From assembly GCF_004359515.1 (NCBI RefSeq), contig NZ_SCWD01000002.1, positions 1 through 64,000 of the forward strand: DNA of 64,000 bases, given 5' to 3'. The DNA comes from Macrococcus carouselicus (lineage in GTDB: Bacteria; Bacillota; Bacilli; Staphylococcales; Staphylococcaceae). Each line of letters opens with the position of its first letter. Position 1 is the stretch's first letter. Positions 23,667 through 35,612 of this stretch are shown in pieces. The translations under genes were made by a program, and so were the position numbers. The notes under the pieces were generated by a model. The model did not search any database and was not told where the DNA came from. It saw nothing but the letters and a program-made list of their open reading frames with translations.

Positions 23667-25192
23667 GTGCTCGGTGGCTTAGAGGTAATGTCATACACCA
23701 CACGGTTAACGTGATTCACTTCGTTGACGATCCGGCTGGATACTTTCTGCAGCACTTCCCAGTCGATTCGTGCGAAGTCGCTCGTCATGCCGTCAATACT
23801 TGTCACGGCACGGACGCCGACTGTGTAATCGTATGTGCGATAGTCACCCATGACACCCACTGAACGGATGTCAGGGAGGACCGTGAAGTATTGCCAGATG
23901 TCGCGCTCGAGGCCTTCTTGTGCAATGACTTCTCTTAGAATCGCATCTGATTCACGGACGATTTCCAGTTTCTCTTCTGTGATTTCACCTAACACACGGA
24001 TGCCAAGGCCTGGGCCTGGGAACGGCTGACGCCATACGAGGTGTTCTGGGATGCCGAGTTCGATACCGAGTGCACGTACTTCATCTTTGAAGAGTGTGTT
24101 GATCGGTTCGATTAATTTGAACTGCATGTCTTCCGGTAAGCCGCCGACGTTGTGGTGAGATTTGATGGTCTGAGCGGTCTTTGTACCTGATTCGATGATA
24201 TCTGTATACAGTGTACCTTGCGCCAGGAATTCAACGCCCTGTAATTTAGACGCTTCGTCGTCAAAGACATAGATGAATTCATTACCGATGATTTTACGTT
24301 TCTGTTCAGGGTCAGAGATGCCTTTAAGCTTGTTCATGAAGCGGTCTTTCGCGTCTACTCGGATGATATTGATGTTGAACCCTTCGGCGAAATGCTTCAT
24401 GACCATGTCGCCTTCGCCTTTACGCAGTAAACCGTGGTCGACGAAGATACATGTCAGCTGGTCGCCGATTGCTTTATGCAGAAGCACAGCAACGACAGAT
24501 GAATCAACGCCACCGCTCATCGCGCATAATACTTTTTTGTCACCGACCTGCTCACGGATTTTCTCCACTTCGATATCGATGAAGTTCTCCATTGTCCATT
24601 CGCCTGTACAGTTACAGATTTTACGGATGAAGTTGCGGAGTAAGTCGTTACCGTATTCAGAGTGACGGACTTCCGGATGGAACTGGACGCCGTATAATTG
24701 GCGCTCAGCATTTTCTACTGCTGCGTATTTACAGCTTGGTGAGTTCGCGATCATACGGAAGCCTTCCGGGATGTTGATGACTTTATCACTATGGCTCATC
24801 CAGACGGTCTGCTCTTCAGGCAGCATGTGGAAGAGTGAGTGTGTCTCAGCATTGATAATCGCTTTACCGTATTCACGTTCATTCGCACGTTCTACGGAGC
24901 CGCCGAGTAATTTCGTCATCAGCTGCATGCCGTAACAGATACCCAGTATCGGTACCCCTAGATTAAAGATTTCAGGATCTACTGTAAATGAGCCTTCTTC
25001 GTAGACTGAGTTCGGTCCGCCCGACAGGATGATGCCTTTCGGATTCATCTTCTTGATTTCTTCGATTGAGATTTCGTGATCATGTAACTCACTGTAGACA
25101 CCCATCTCACGGATACGTCTTGTGATCAGCTGGTTGTACTGGCTACCGAAATCGAGTACCAGGATTAACTCCTGTTCAAATGCCATTTCCAT
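23651..25192 (-). CDS. guaA: GMP synthase (glutamine-hydrolysing)
   Basis: The 513-residue enzyme matches staphylococcal GuaA nearly end to end. It has an N-terminal class I glutamine amidotransferase with nucleophile Cys in GICYGMQL and the His/Glu pair in GVQFHPEV, the P-loop [10 protein letters not shown] of the ATP pyrophosphatase domain, and the dimerisation domain ending PPSTIEWE. It converts XMP to GMP. The ATG at 25192 has AAGGAGA seven bases upstream and gives the usual MEMA start; longer frames run into guaB. Last gene of xpt-pbuX-guaB-guaA. Confidence 0.98.
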   Translation of the reverse strand: MEMAFEQELILVLDFGSQYNQLITRRIREMGVYSELHDHEISIEEIKKMNPKGIILSGGPNSVYEEGSFTVDPEIFNLGVPILGICYGMQLMTKLLGGSVERANEREYGKAIINAETHSLFHMLPEEQTVWMSHSDKVINIPEGFRMIANSPSCKYAAVENAERQLYGVQFHPEVRHSEYGNDLLRNFIRKICNCTGEWTMENFIDIEVEKIREQVGDKKVLCAMSGGVDSSVVAVLLHKAIGDQLTCIFVDHGLLRKGEGDMVMKHFAEGFNINIIRVDAKDRFMNKLKGISDPEQKRKIIGNEFIYVFDDEASKLQGVEFLAQGTLYTDIIESGTKTAQTIKSHHNVGGLPEDMQFKLIEPINTLFKDEVRALGIELGIPEHLVWRQPFPGPGLGIRVLGEITEEKLEIVRESDAILREVIAQEGLERDIWQYFTVLPDIRSVGVMGDYRTYDYTVGVRAVTSIDGMTSDFARIDWEVLQKVSSRIVNEVNHVNRVVYDITSKPPSTIEWE

Positions 25193-25208
25193 TGGTTTAT
25201 CTCCTTCG

Positions 25209-27974
<2,766 letters not shown>

Positions 27975-27978
<4 letters not shown>

Positions 27979-28556
27979 TCTTCTTCTCCTATCAGCGTCA
28001 CTTTATCACCTTCAAGTGAAGCGATACGACATAGACTGAGAACATCAAGCCCTTCACTTTTCAGCCGGTCTGCCCCAGGCTGGAAGCTCTTCTCAATCAC
28101 GATTCCAATACCGATACAGTCAGCGCCCGCCTGTTTCACCAAGTCATAGAGTCCAAGTGCCGCTTCACCGTTCGCCAGGAAATCATCAATGATCAGCACT
28201 TTATCCTCAGCAGACAGGAACTTCTGGGAGATGACTACATGACTTGTCTTGTTCTTTGTGTAGGAATGGATATCTGTCGTATAGACTTCTTCCGTCAGAG
28301 TCGAAGGTACTGCCTTTTTCGCAAACAGGCAGGGCACGTTAAAGGCTAAAGCCGCCATAATGGATGGTGCAATCCCCGACGCTTCAATCGTCAGAATCTT
28401 AGTGACCCCTTTATTCTTAAAATGCTCATAAAAGTGATCAGCTACCTTCTTCATCAGCTGCGCATCAATCTGATGATTGAGAAAAGCATCAACTTTCAGT
28501 ACAGAGCCTGCAATCACAACGCCTTCATCTTTCACTTTCTGCTGTAACTCTTTCAC
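27975..28556 (-). CDS. xpt: xanthine phosphoribosyltransferase
   Basis: The 193-residue protein has the PRPP-binding motif VLIIDDFLANGEAA (about 125-138), the LKVDAFLNHQIDAQLM start region and GIGIVIEKSFQPG, as in B. subtilis Xpt. It makes XMP from xanthine. The start is GTG at 28556, eight bases after AAGGAGG; a longer open frame to 28628 would be translated from the riboswitch terminator and is not real. First gene of the operon, under the guanine riboswitch. Confidence 0.95.
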
Positions 28557-28574
28557 TGTGGTCCTCCTTAAAAT

Positions 28575-28604
28575 AAAAAAACCCACCATATCGGAATAGG
28601 CGAG
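28575..28604 (-). terminator. riboswitch-controlled terminator before xpt
   Basis: Minus-strand stem CTCGCCTAT/ATATGGTGGG (wobble pairs and one bulge) followed by seven T, directly upstream of the xpt RBS. It is the expression platform of the aptamer at 28658-28724. Confidence 0.8.
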
Positions 28605-28657
28605 TAAAAAAAGAAGGTCCATACTCATACTATATTAAGAGGATGGATACATTTTTT

Positions 28658-28724
28658 ACTCATAGTCACGTCATTATTGGTGTCGTGGTAGAAACTTAAA
28701 GCCATATCCTTTAATTATATGAGT
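28658..28724 (-). promoter_or_regulatory. guanine riboswitch (purine aptamer)
   Basis: On the minus strand the P1 arms ACTCATA/TATGAGT enclose the purine-aptamer core: TATAATTAAAGGATATGG, GTTTCTACC and GACTATGAG. The discriminating base in J3/1 is C (GAC-TAT), which pairs with guanine or hypoxanthine rather than adenine. P2 is TTAAAG/CTTTAA and P3 is CACG/CGTG. Ligand binding should stabilise the terminator at 28575-28604 and shut off xpt-pbuX-guaB-guaA. Confidence 0.93.
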
Positions 28725-28750
28725 GTTTTTATTTATTTTTTTATTAATTG

Positions 28751-28779
28751 ATGATAACAAATTTACTGGCTAATATCAA
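28751..28779 (-). promoter_or_regulatory. promoter of the xpt-guaA operon
   Basis: Minus-strand TTGATA (28774-28779) and TATCAT (28751-28756) with a 17-base spacer, placing the start about 20 bases ahead of the aptamer. Confidence 0.7.
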
Positions 28780-28875
28780 GGTCAAATCCGCACCAAATCA
28801 CGGGTCAACGCCAATAAAGCGCAACGGTTGTCCAAACTATTTTTTGATTTATTTTAATTATTTTATTTTTTAAGT

Positions 28876-28900
28876 GTTTAGGGTGGCGGTGGTCGGGTAT
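28876..28900 (+). promoter_or_regulatory. SigB-type promoter
   Basis: GTTTAG (28876-28881) and GGGTAT (28895-28900) with a 13-base spacer match the general-stress sigma-B consensus GTTTAA/GGGTAT. No good SigA promoter was seen in this gap. It sits about 75 bases before a stress-protein gene. Confidence 0.75.
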
Positions 28901-28977
28901 ATTTCTAACATCACAAGAAAATCAAAACGACATCTTAGAGATTTACAACACATTAGTGATTGGGAGGTAGAATTACA

Positions 28978-30120
28978 ATGGGTAACATTGAATCATTTTC
29001 TAGTGAACAAGCATTATTAGGTAGAATTGATAACTTGAAGTCTCAAGGAGTAGCTGAGCGCGACTTATATGTCATCTCTAAAAACAAACTTGAAGGTTCT
29101 GCACTGAATTATACAGATGTTAACTTCAAGAATGCTGATGGATCATTTGGCGATAAAGTAGCTTCACTCTTCACTGGGGAAAACCCGCAGAACCGTGTAT
29201 TTGATAAGTTAAACTTATCAGATGCTGAACACAATCAATACGAAAGAGAAGTTGAAAGTGGCAACATCTTACTATACGTAGATAATGATGCAACTTATAA
29301 CACTTCTACAACTGAAGCAAATCACAGTTACGTTAAAGGACAAGATCGCCACAACGACACTTATACAAATGGTGTAGTCGGCGGATTTGCTAACCCTGAT
29401 ACTATCAACCGTGATGAAAATCAGACATTAAATGAAGGCGCGTACTCTAATCCTGACGACGGCACAACTGGGCTTACATCAAGACAAAGCGTACAATCTG
29501 ACACTGATGCTGAGTACTCTGAGAAACACCGCACAAACAACTTACAAACAAGAGAGGAACATGTAGACATGAAAAACGAATTTAACAATGAATTAAACCG
29601 TAACGAATTTGACCGCGTAGATAACAATGAAGTATTAGAAGGACGTCGTGACGAGTACGTATTTGATGAAGATATCGCTAACCGTACTGACTTAAACGAG
29701 GATGAAAAAATCCGTTTACACGAAGAACGTCTTCGTGTAGGTAAAGACCAGGTTCAAACTGGTGAAGTACGTATCGATAAAGACGTAGTTGAAGAACGTC
29801 AAGAATTCGATGTACCTGTAAGCCGTGACGAAGTAACTATCGAACGTCGTCGTGTAGACGAAAGAGTAGACGGAGATGTTGACTTCGATCGTTTAGATGG
29901 CGATGACACTATCCGTGTACCATTAACTGAAGAACGCATCAACGTTGAAAAAGAAAACGTTGTAGCTGAAGAATTAGTAATCAAGAAAAATCGTGTTCAA
30001 GATACTGCTCACGTATCTGAAAGCGTACGTAAAGAACAAGTTGAAATCGACGATACAAACAACCGTCAAGTTGATGGCGAAGTACGCCGCGATGATAACG
30101 ACTTATTAGACCGTCGTTAA
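28978..30120 (+). CDS. general stress protein, GsiB/YflT-type N-terminus with YsnF/AvaK (DUF2382) domain
   Basis: The 380-residue soluble, acidic protein has two parts. Residues 1-110 resemble the general stress protein 17M (YflT) domain. A polar Asn/Asp/Thr-rich linker follows. Residues about 215-375 form the DUF2382 (YsnF/AvaK) domain with repeated blocks such as LHEERLRVGKDQVQTGEV and PLTEERINVEKENVV. Function unknown beyond stress induction in homologues. GGGAGG precedes the ATG at 28978; an in-frame TTG at 28960 overlaps that site. Transcribed from the SigB-type promoter; ends in a strong terminator. Confidence 0.85.
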   Translation: MGNIESFSSEQALLGRIDNLKSQGVAERDLYVISKNKLEGSALNYTDVNFKNADGSFGDKVASLFTGENPQNRVFDKLNLSDAEHNQYEREVESGNILLYVDNDATYNTSTTEANHSYVKGQDRHNDTYTNGVVGGFANPDTINRDENQTLNEGAYSNPDDGTTGLTSRQSVQSDTDAEYSEKHRTNNLQTREEHVDMKNEFNNELNRNEFDRVDNNEVLEGRRDEYVFDEDIANRTDLNEDEKIRLHEERLRVGKDQVQTGEVRIDKDVVEERQEFDVPVSRDEVTIERRRVDERVDGDVDFDRLDGDDTIRVPLTEERINVEKENVVAEELVIKKNRVQDTAHVSESVRKEQVEIDDTNNRQVDGEVRRDDNDLLDRR

Positions 30121-30139
30121 TCACTCATATTAATATCTG

Positions 30140-30167
30140 CCCCGAGGGAATACCCTCGGGGTTTTTT
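30140..30167 (+). terminator. terminator after the stress-protein gene
   Basis: Nine-base GC-rich stem CCCCGAGGG/CCCTCGGGG with loop AATA and T6. The next gene's Shine-Dalgarno site (GGAGG) starts directly after the T run. Confidence 0.93.
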
Positions 30168-30180
30168 GGAGGAAAATATT

Positions 30181-30960
30181 ATGGGTGCAGCTTTTTTCTG
30201 GGGTGCTGTCTCTGGTGGTGCTGTCCTGTTGGGTGCTATCATCAGTATGATTATTCATATCCCCCGCAAAATACTCGGTTTTGTTATGGCATTTGGTGTC
30301 GGTGTATTAATAGGCGCTGCAACTTTTGAACTCCTGCAGGAATCACTTAATAAGAGTGAGCTGACGAATACCATCATCGGATTTGTTGCCGGAGCTGTAG
30401 TATTCACGGTGCTTGAAGCCCTGATCACTCATCATGGCGGGAAGCATCGTAAGCGTTCTCATGCACATGAGCTGCAGCATGCTGACAACGATTCTTCTTC
30501 CGGCAGTAAAAATTCTGGTGATCGTTCTGGTGGTGGTCTGGGTATCTTCATCGGGACGGTCATGGATGCTATCCCGGAATCTATTATGCTCGGTACAACG
30601 CTCATTGGTGGTAAAGGTGTTAGTATGCTGCTCCTTCTCGCGGTTTTTATCAGTAATATTCCTGAAGGTCTATCCAGCACGTCAGGTATGCTGAAAAGCG
30701 GACAGTCCAAAAAGAAAATTATCTTCTTATTTGTGAGCGTTACGATTGTAGCAGGTCTCAGTGCATTATTCGGTTATGTCTTCCTGGATCATGCGGATCC
30801 TGCTGTTATCTCCATCATCTCAAGCTTTGCTGCAGGTGGTATTATCACGATGATCGGTGCCACGATGATGCCGGAAGCATATGAAGATGGCGGCGCGCTC
30901 GTCGGGTTATTTACAGCAGCCGGTGTGATGACATCTGTTCTACTTGATTACCTGGGTTAG
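30181..30960 (+). CDS. ZIP family metal transporter
   Basis: The 259-residue membrane protein has about eight helices and the two metal-site motifs of ZIP transporters, DAIPESIMLG (helix IV) and NIPEGLSST (helix V). A His-rich cytoplasmic loop (THHGGKHRKRSHAHELQH, about 85-103) lies between helices III and IV. It likely moves zinc or another divalent cation into the cytosol. The ATG at 30181 follows GGAGG by 8 bases. It lies only 14 bases after the terminator of the stress gene, so it depends on readthrough or on its own weak promoter. Confidence 0.85.
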   Translation: MGAAFFWGAVSGGAVLLGAIISMIIHIPRKILGFVMAFGVGVLIGAATFELLQESLNKSELTNTIIGFVAGAVVFTVLEALITHHGGKHRKRSHAHELQHADNDSSSGSKNSGDRSGGGLGIFIGTVMDAIPESIMLGTTLIGGKGVSMLLLLAVFISNIPEGLSSTSGMLKSGQSKKKIIFLFVSVTIVAGLSALFGYVFLDHADPAVISIISSFAAGGIITMIGATMMPEAYEDGGALVGLFTAAGVMTSVLLDYLG

Positions 30961-30980
30961 ATGCGGGACCTCATAAAACA

Positions 30981-31015
30981 AAGACCCCCGGAACCATATA
31001 GGTTCTGGGGGTCTT
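30981..31015. terminator. bidirectional terminator between zip gene and rpsR
   Basis: Fifteen-base stem AAGACCCCCGGAACC/GGTTCTGGGGGTCTT with one G-T pair and a 5-base loop, between convergent genes. Confidence 0.88.
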
Positions 31016-31023
31016 ATCTATTT

Positions 31024-31266
31024 CTATTGCTCTTCTTTCACATATGGTAATAATGCCATATGACGAGCACGTTTGATAGCTACAGTTAACATACGTTGGT
31101 ATTTAGCTGAAGTACCTGTTACACGACGTGGTAAAATTTTACCGCGTTCAGAGATGAATTTTTTCAGTAATTCTGCGTCTTTGTAGTCGATTTGTGTAAT
31201 ACCATTTGCTGTGAAGTAACACACTTTTTTACGACGACGTCCGCCTCTTCTTGGTCCACCTGCCAT
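31024..31266 (-). CDS. rpsR: 30S ribosomal protein bS18
   Basis: The 80-residue protein starts [18 protein letters not shown] and has [30 protein letters not shown], the conserved bS18 core that contacts bS6 and 16S rRNA. Only one Cys is kept. Third gene of rpsF-ssb-rpsR, with GGGAGG before the ATG. Confidence 0.98.
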   Translation of the reverse strand: MAGGPRRGGRRRKKVCYFTANGITQIDYKDAELLKKFISERGKILPRRVTGTSAKYQRMLTVAIKRARHMALLPYVKEEQ

Positions 31267-31298
31267 GATTGTTGCCTCCCTTACATTAGTATTTCTTA

Positions 31299-31820
31299 TT
31301 AGAACGGTAAATCATCATCACTGATATCAATAGGGCCCGTTGCATTCGCGAATGGGTTATTTGATGCAGGAGTAGATGGTTTATTGTTGGATTGATTGTT
31401 GTTCGGTTGATAATTCTGACCTTGTGATTGTCCACCGAAACCTGAGTCGTAACTAGAATAGTCATTTGACGAAGTGTCATTCTGACGGTTCTGGTTCGCA
31501 CCCTTAGGCTCTAAGAACTGTACTGAGTCACAGACGACTTCAGTCACATACACTTTACGGCCTTCCTGATTATCATAGCTGCGAGATTGCAATCTGCCTT
31601 CCACACCTGCTAAACTACCTTTGTTAAGATAGTTATTAACGTTCTCAGCTTGCTTACGGAACACAACACAGTTCAGGAAGTCCGCCTGGCGTTCTCCTTG
31701 AGCATTTGTGAATGTACGGTTAACCGCTAATGTGAACGTAGCAACCGATACGCCTGAGGGTGTGACTCTGTATTCGGGATCCTTCGTTAAACGACCTACT
31801 AATACAACTCGATTAATCAT
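31299..31820 (-). CDS. ssb: single-stranded DNA-binding protein
   Basis: The 173-residue protein has an N-terminal OB fold ([18 protein letters not shown]..., about 1-105), a Gln/Asn/Ser-rich flexible linker and the acidic tip DDDLPF that docks partner proteins at forks. Middle gene of rpsF-ssb-rpsR. Confidence 0.97.
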   Translation of the reverse strand: MINRVVLVGRLTKDPEYRVTPSGVSVATFTLAVNRTFTNAQGERQADFLNCVVFRKQAENVNNYLNKGSLAGVEGRLQSRSYDNQEGRKVYVTEVVCDSVQFLEPKGANQNRQNDTSSNDYSSYDSGFGGQSQGQNYQPNNNQSNNKPSTPASNNPFANATGPIDISDDDLPF

Positions 31821-31838
31821 GCAATTCGCCCCCGTTGA

Positions 31839-32129
31839 TTATTTTTCTTCTTCACGTACAATGATATGACGGATAATATCGTCATTGATCTTCGCTAAAC
31901 GATCGAATTCGTTTGTCGCTTGATCAGTAGAGTTAACGCGTACGATTTGGTAGAAACCTTCTTTGAAGTCTTCGATTTCATAAGCTAAACGACGTTTACC
32001 CCAATCTTTTGCTTCGATGATTTCCGCACCGTTTGAAGTAAGGATTTCGCTGAAACGTTCAACTAACGCTTTCTTCGCATCTTCTTCAATGTTCGGGCGT
32101 ACAACGTACATAATTTCGTATGTTCTCAT
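31839..32129 (-). CDS. rpsF: 30S ribosomal protein bS6
   Basis: 96 residues starting [17 protein letters not shown] and including [18 protein letters not shown], the conserved bS6 fold. It pairs with bS18 in the platform of the small subunit, and the S6-S18 pair represses its own operon in related bacteria. AAGGAGG precedes the ATG. Confidence 0.98.
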   Translation of the reverse strand: MRTYEIMYVVRPNIEEDAKKALVERFSEILTSNGAEIIEAKDWGKRRLAYEIEDFKEGFYQIVRVNSTDQATNEFDRLAKINDDIIRHIIVREEEK

Positions 32130-32142
32130 CTTTTACACCTCC

Positions 32143-32195
32143 TTATGGTCTATGCGGCTTTACGGACTCGTAAAGCAAGGAATAATTTTCATTAC
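32143..32195 (-). promoter_or_regulatory. candidate S6:S18 autoregulatory leader of rpsF
   Basis: In the minus-strand leader a stem CTTTACG/CGTAAAG (32158-32175, loop AGTC) is followed by GCCGCATAG just before the RBS. The known S6-S18 leader motif uses a hairpin presenting a CCG bulge that imitates the 16S binding site. A CCG is present at the right place, but I could not fold the complete motif by eye. Confidence 0.45.
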
Positions 32196-32207
32196 TCACA
32201 ATTGAAT

Positions 32208-32236
32208 ATTATAGCATAGTAAGATACAGATTACAA
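32208..32236 (-). promoter_or_regulatory. promoter of rpsF-ssb-rpsR
   Basis: Minus-strand TTGTAA (32231-32236) and perfect TATAAT (32208-32213) with a 17-base spacer. Confidence 0.78.
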
Positions 32237-32238
32237 CA

Positions 32239-32562
32239 TTAGTAGACTACTTCGTCTAATTTATAGACGACCATTTCTTTGATATGAAAGAGCTTGATAT
32301 CTTCTGATAAGTAAAGATACTCGTACAGGTAATAATCGCTATCCGCTGAATCAATTTCCTCACAGCTGATGATATCCAGATAGCGGATAGCGTCCTCAGG
32401 ATAGCTGATTTTATTATATATATCTTCATTCAGTGCAACGTATTCATCTTTTTTAACAGCCTGCACAAAGTAGTAGTAGACCACATTGTACATCTCCTGT
32501 CGTTTAGCGCCCGACTTCGTAATGACCTTAATGCCGTAAATAATCCGCTTTAAAGGCTTCAT
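32239..32562 (-). CDS. conserved-looking protein of unknown function
   Basis: 107 residues, Tyr- and Asp-rich, no membrane helix or known motif: starts MKPLKRIIYGIKVITKSG, has two repeats of an acidic Tyr-rich pattern (SADSDYYLYEYLYLSED) and ends KLDEVVY. AGGAGGTAGAC before the ATG and 14 bases after ychF suggest it is translated in one unit with ychF. The family is not recognised. Confidence 0.6.
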   Translation of the reverse strand: MKPLKRIIYGIKVITKSGAKRQEMYNVVYYYFVQAVKKDEYVALNEDIYNKISYPEDAIRYLDIISCEEIDSADSDYYLYEYLYLSEDIKLFHIKEMVVYKLDEVVY

Positions 32563-32576
32563 GTCTACCTCCTGAA

Positions 32577-33677
32577 TTAAACGTTAAATCTGAAATGAAC
32601 GACATCTCCATCTTTCATGAGATATTCCTTGCCTTCAAGACGCACTTTCCCTGCTTCTTTCGCACCGTTCATGCCGTTGTTGTTCACCAGGTCATCATAG
32701 CTGACCGTCTCAGCACGGATAAAGCCACGCTCGAAATCTGTGTGGATGATGCCCGCACATTGAGGTGCTGTCATGCCTTGCTTGAACGTCCAGGCACGGA
32801 CTTCCTGTTCACCGGCAGTGAAATAAGTAGCAAGACCCAGCAGGTTGTAAGATGCTTTAATCAATTTATCAAGACCCGATTCGTCGATACCGAGGTCAGT
32901 GAGATATTCCTGTTTGTCTTCATCATCAAGTGCTGCCAGTTCTTCTTCGATCCGGGCACTGATGACAATGACCTCTGAACCTTCGTTCTCTGCGTATTCG
33001 CGGATCGCTTTAACGTAATCGTTATTGTCAGCATCAAGCAGATCATCTTCTGCGACATTCGCCACGTACAGCATCGGCTTCGCCGTCAGGAGATGCATTC
33101 CTTTTACAAGACGTTGCTGTTCCGGTGTGAATTTCACACTACGGACCGGCTTTTCGTTTTCAAGCGCCTCTTTTACGATTGACAGCACTGCTTCTTCAGC
33201 CATTGCATCCTTATCCTTCTGTTTCGCCATCTTCTGAACACGTGCATAGCGTTTTTCGACAGACTCCATATCAGCCAGGACAAGCTCCATATTGATGACT
33301 TCAATATCATCCACCGGATCCACCTTGCCGGATACGTGTGTGATATTCTCATCTTCAAAGGCACGGACGACCTGACAGATCGCATCCACTTCACGGATGT
33401 GTGATAAGAACTTGTTACCGAGCCCTTCCCCTTTAGAAGCGCCTTTAACGATACCGGCGATATCCGTGAATTCAAATGCGGTCGGTACCGTTTTTTTCGG
33501 TGTAACAAGCTCAGTCAGTTTATCTAAACGGTAGTCAGGCACTTCAACGATCCCCACGTTCGGATCAATTGTTGCGAAAGGATAGTTGGCAGCGAGTGCA
33601 CCTGCCTTCGTAATTGCGTTGAATAAAGTGGATTTACCGACATTCGGTAAACCGACAATTCCAGCTGTTAATGCCAT
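32577..33677 (-). CDS. ychF: redox-regulated ATPase YchF (Obg-related)
   Basis: The 366-residue P-loop protein has G1 [10 protein letters not shown]3 [20 protein letters not shown], the modified G4 (NVAE, favouring ATP over GTP), a coiled-coil insertion, and the C-terminal TGS domain ending [13 protein letters not shown]. It binds ribosomes and takes part in stress and translation control. Upstream is yyzM by 13 bases; likely one transcript with yyzM and mscS. Confidence 0.96.
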   Translation of the reverse strand: MALTAGIVGLPNVGKSTLFNAITKAGALAANYPFATIDPNVGIVEVPDYRLDKLTELVTPKKTVPTAFEFTDIAGIVKGASKGEGLGNKFLSHIREVDAICQVVRAFEDENITHVSGKVDPVDDIEVINMELVLADMESVEKRYARVQKMAKQKDKDAMAEEAVLSIVKEALENEKPVRSVKFTPEQQRLVKGMHLLTAKPMLYVANVAEDDLLDADNNDYVKAIREYAENEGSEVIVISARIEEELAALDDEDKQEYLTDLGIDESGLDKLIKASYNLLGLATYFTAGEQEVRAWTFKQGMTAPQCAGIIHTDFERGFIRAETVSYDDLVNNNGMNGAKEAGKVRLEGKEYLMKDGDVVHFRFNV

Positions 33678-33690
33678 GATAGTTCTCCTT

Positions 33691-33885
33691 TTATGATTCG
33701 TCAGCTGACGAAATAATTTTTTTTAGTTTTTTATTGAATTCCGGTCGCGGCAGCAGAATACTCCGGCCGCAGTTCTCACATTTGATGCGTATATCTGCAC
33801 CTAGTCGGATAATCCGGAATGCATTTGTGCCACAGGCATGCTGTTTTTTCATCTCAACGATATCGTTCATCTGATAGTTATTCAT
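33691..33885 (-). CDS. yyzM: DUF951 (YyzM) family zinc-ribbon-like protein
   Basis: 64 residues with the DUF951 pattern: YQMNDIVEMKKQHACGTNAFRIIRLGADIRIKCENCGRSILLPRPEF. The cysteines (HACG...CENCG) look like a metal site. Function unknown; nearly always beside ychF and mscS in Bacillota. Its start overlaps the mscS end by eight bases. Confidence 0.92.
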   Translation of the reverse strand: MNNYQMNDIVEMKKQHACGTNAFRIIRLGADIRIKCENCGRSILLPRPEFNKKLKKIISSADES

Positions 33886-34762
33886 ATCCTGGACCTCCTT
33901 TAGGCTGATTGTACATCACCATTCTCGGTACCGGTGCTTTGACGCCGTGACTGTCCAGAAAATCCTTCAGGTCGCCTCTCAGCAGTCTTGACACCTTGAC
34001 GTGATTGTTCGGCAAGGTCTCCGCTGCAATCTTGATGACTGCTTCACCCGCCTTCACCATATCGACCCCTAGAATCTCCGGCGTCTTGACGACATCCTCA
34101 TACTTATCTTTCAGTGTCTCAAGATAAGGCATCAGCATGTCCTCTACTGCCCGGATATTCTCATCACTTGAAACCGAGACCTCAAATACCGCAACAGAAT
34201 TATTGACCGAGAAGTTGACGATTTCATTCATCGTCCCGTTCGGCAGTATGGTGAGCTCGCCGGTGAAAGAACGGATACGAGTAGAACGGAGACCGATAGA
34301 CTGCACAGTCCCTTCCGCTACTTTCGTACCTCCCGTATTGATTCTGACGTAGTCACCGACGTCAAACTGACTCTCAAAGATAATAAAGAAGCCCGTGATG
34401 ATATCTTTGACGAGCGTCTGTGCGCCGAAACCAAGCGCAATCCCTGCGACGCCGGCACCGGCAATCAGACTCTCTACTTTTATACCCATCTTGCTGAGCA
34501 CTGTCGTCAGCACAATGAACCAGACCACGTAAGTGATGATATTCTGCAGCAGCTTGATGAGTGTCGTATCTCTCTTTTCTGAGGAGGAGAGGTTGGAAAG
34601 CCTTCTGACCTGAAAGAACTTCGCTATCATAAAGTGCAACATTTTGATGACGATAAAGGCAACCAGAATGGTCACAATTGACCAGAATGTATTCAGTCCG
34701 ATACTCTTCCACATCTCCGCATCTGCAACTGGCTCAAAGAGTTGTCTCATCATGTGTGTCAT
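33878..34762 (-). CDS. mscS: small-conductance mechanosensitive channel, MscS family
   Basis: The 294-residue protein has two to three N-terminal helices, then the pore helix TM3 with the Gly/Ala-rich GAGVAGIALGFGAQTLVKDIITGFFIIFE (about 100-128) and the beta domain GDYVRIN..GTVQSIGLRSTRIRSF. It opens under membrane tension to release solutes. It is the YkuT/YggB-type found next to parB in staphylococci. The ATG at 34762 has only a weak RBS; ATGs at 34753 and 34750 are alternatives. Confidence 0.92.
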   Translation of the reverse strand: MTHMMRQLFEPVADAEMWKSIGLNTFWSIVTILVAFIVIKMLHFMIAKFFQVRRLSNLSSSEKRDTTLIKLLQNIITYVVWFIVLTTVLSKMGIKVESLIAGAGVAGIALGFGAQTLVKDIITGFFIIFESQFDVGDYVRINTGGTKVAEGTVQSIGLRSTRIRSFTGELTILPNGTMNEIVNFSVNNSVAVFEVSVSSDENIRAVEDMLMPYLETLKDKYEDVVKTPEILGVDMVKAGEAVIKIAAETLPNNHVKVSRLLRGDLKDFLDSHGVKAPVPRMVMYNQPKGGPGYE

Positions 34763-34766
34763 CTAG

Positions 34767-35612
34767 TTAGACACGCTCCAGTAAATCAATCAGACGATTG
34801 AATTCTTCTTCAGAGGTGAACTCAATGGCAATCTTACCTTTTTTGCGAGATTTAGAGATTTCGACGTTCGTACCGAGATGCTGTTTCAGCGTCTGCTCGT
34901 GTTTCACGAGAAACTTCGGCTTAACTGATACTTTTTTTGGCTGCTCCCCTGTCTGAGACAGTGATTTGACATGTTGTTCAAGCTGACGGACACTCCACGC
35001 TTCTTTGACGACACGCTCTGACAAAGCCAGCATATCGGCAGGATTCTTCAGTCCTAGAAGCGTACGACCATGTGCGCCCGAAATCTTCTTGTCATTGATC
35101 AGCGTTTTGATCTCTTCCGGCAGATTAAGAAGACGCAGCATATTCGCGATATAAGGCCTTGATTTGCCGAGACGGTCAGCTGCTTCTGATTGTGTCAGAG
35201 AGAGGTGAGCCATCAGCAGCTGATAGCTCTTCGCTTCTTCCAGCGCATTCAGATCCTCGCGCTGCAGGTTCTCAATAATTGCAAACTCCATCATCTGCTT
35301 ATCTGTCATTGATTTAACGATGGCAGGAATATCTTTCTTGCCGGCCAGTTTGCTGGCGCGGTGACGGCGTTCTCCCGCGACGATATCATAGCCTTTGATC
35401 GATCGCTTGACGATGATCGGCTGCAATACGCCGTGCAGCTTGATGGATTCAGCAAGTTCAAGTAGCGCCTGCTCCTCGAATTCATGACGCGGCTGATACG
35501 GATTCGGCCGAATATCATCCAGTCTCAGCTGTTCAACGACTTCATCCCCCTTGTTATCCTGAAAGAGCGCATCAAGGCCGCGACCGAGACCTTTTCCTAG
35601 TCCTTTAGCCAT
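34767..35612 (-). CDS. parB: chromosome-partitioning protein ParB (Spo0J)
   Basis: The 281-residue protein starts [17 protein letters not shown], the ParA-activating tail. It then has the CTP-binding region with IRPNPYQPR and [14 protein letters not shown] (about 35-85), a helix-turn-helix ([23 protein letters not shown]) and a C-terminal dimer domain. ATG 35612 lies inside the parA end (8-base overlap), preceded by GAGGAGG. It loads at parS and spreads as a CTP clamp. Followed by mscS and yyzM. Confidence 0.96.
   Translation of the reverse strand: MAKGLGKGLGRGLDALFQDNKGDEVVEQLRLDDIRPNPYQPRHEFEEQALLELAESIKLHGVLQPIIVKRSIKGYDIVAGERRHRASKLAGKKDIPAIVKSMTDKQMMEFAIIENLQREDLNALEEAKSYQLLMAHLSLTQSEAADRLGKSRPYIANMLRLLNLPEEIKTLINDKKISGAHGRTLLGLKNPADMLALSERVVKEAWSVRQLEQHVKSLSQTGEQPKKVSVKPKFLVKHEQTLKQHLGTNVEISKSRKKGKIAIEFTSEEEFNRLIDLLERV
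34900..34915. promoter_or_regulatory. candidate parS site inside parB
   Basis: TGTTTCACGAGAAACT matches the parS consensus TGTTTCACGTGAAACA at 14 of 16 positions, and B. subtilis also carries a parS inside its parB gene. One change lies in the palindrome centre, so affinity may be lower. Confidence 0.6.

Noticed and set aside
28557-28628. Longer xpt start at 28628
   Set aside because: It would be translated from the terminator stem of the riboswitch; GTG at 28556 has a strong RBS and fits the family length.
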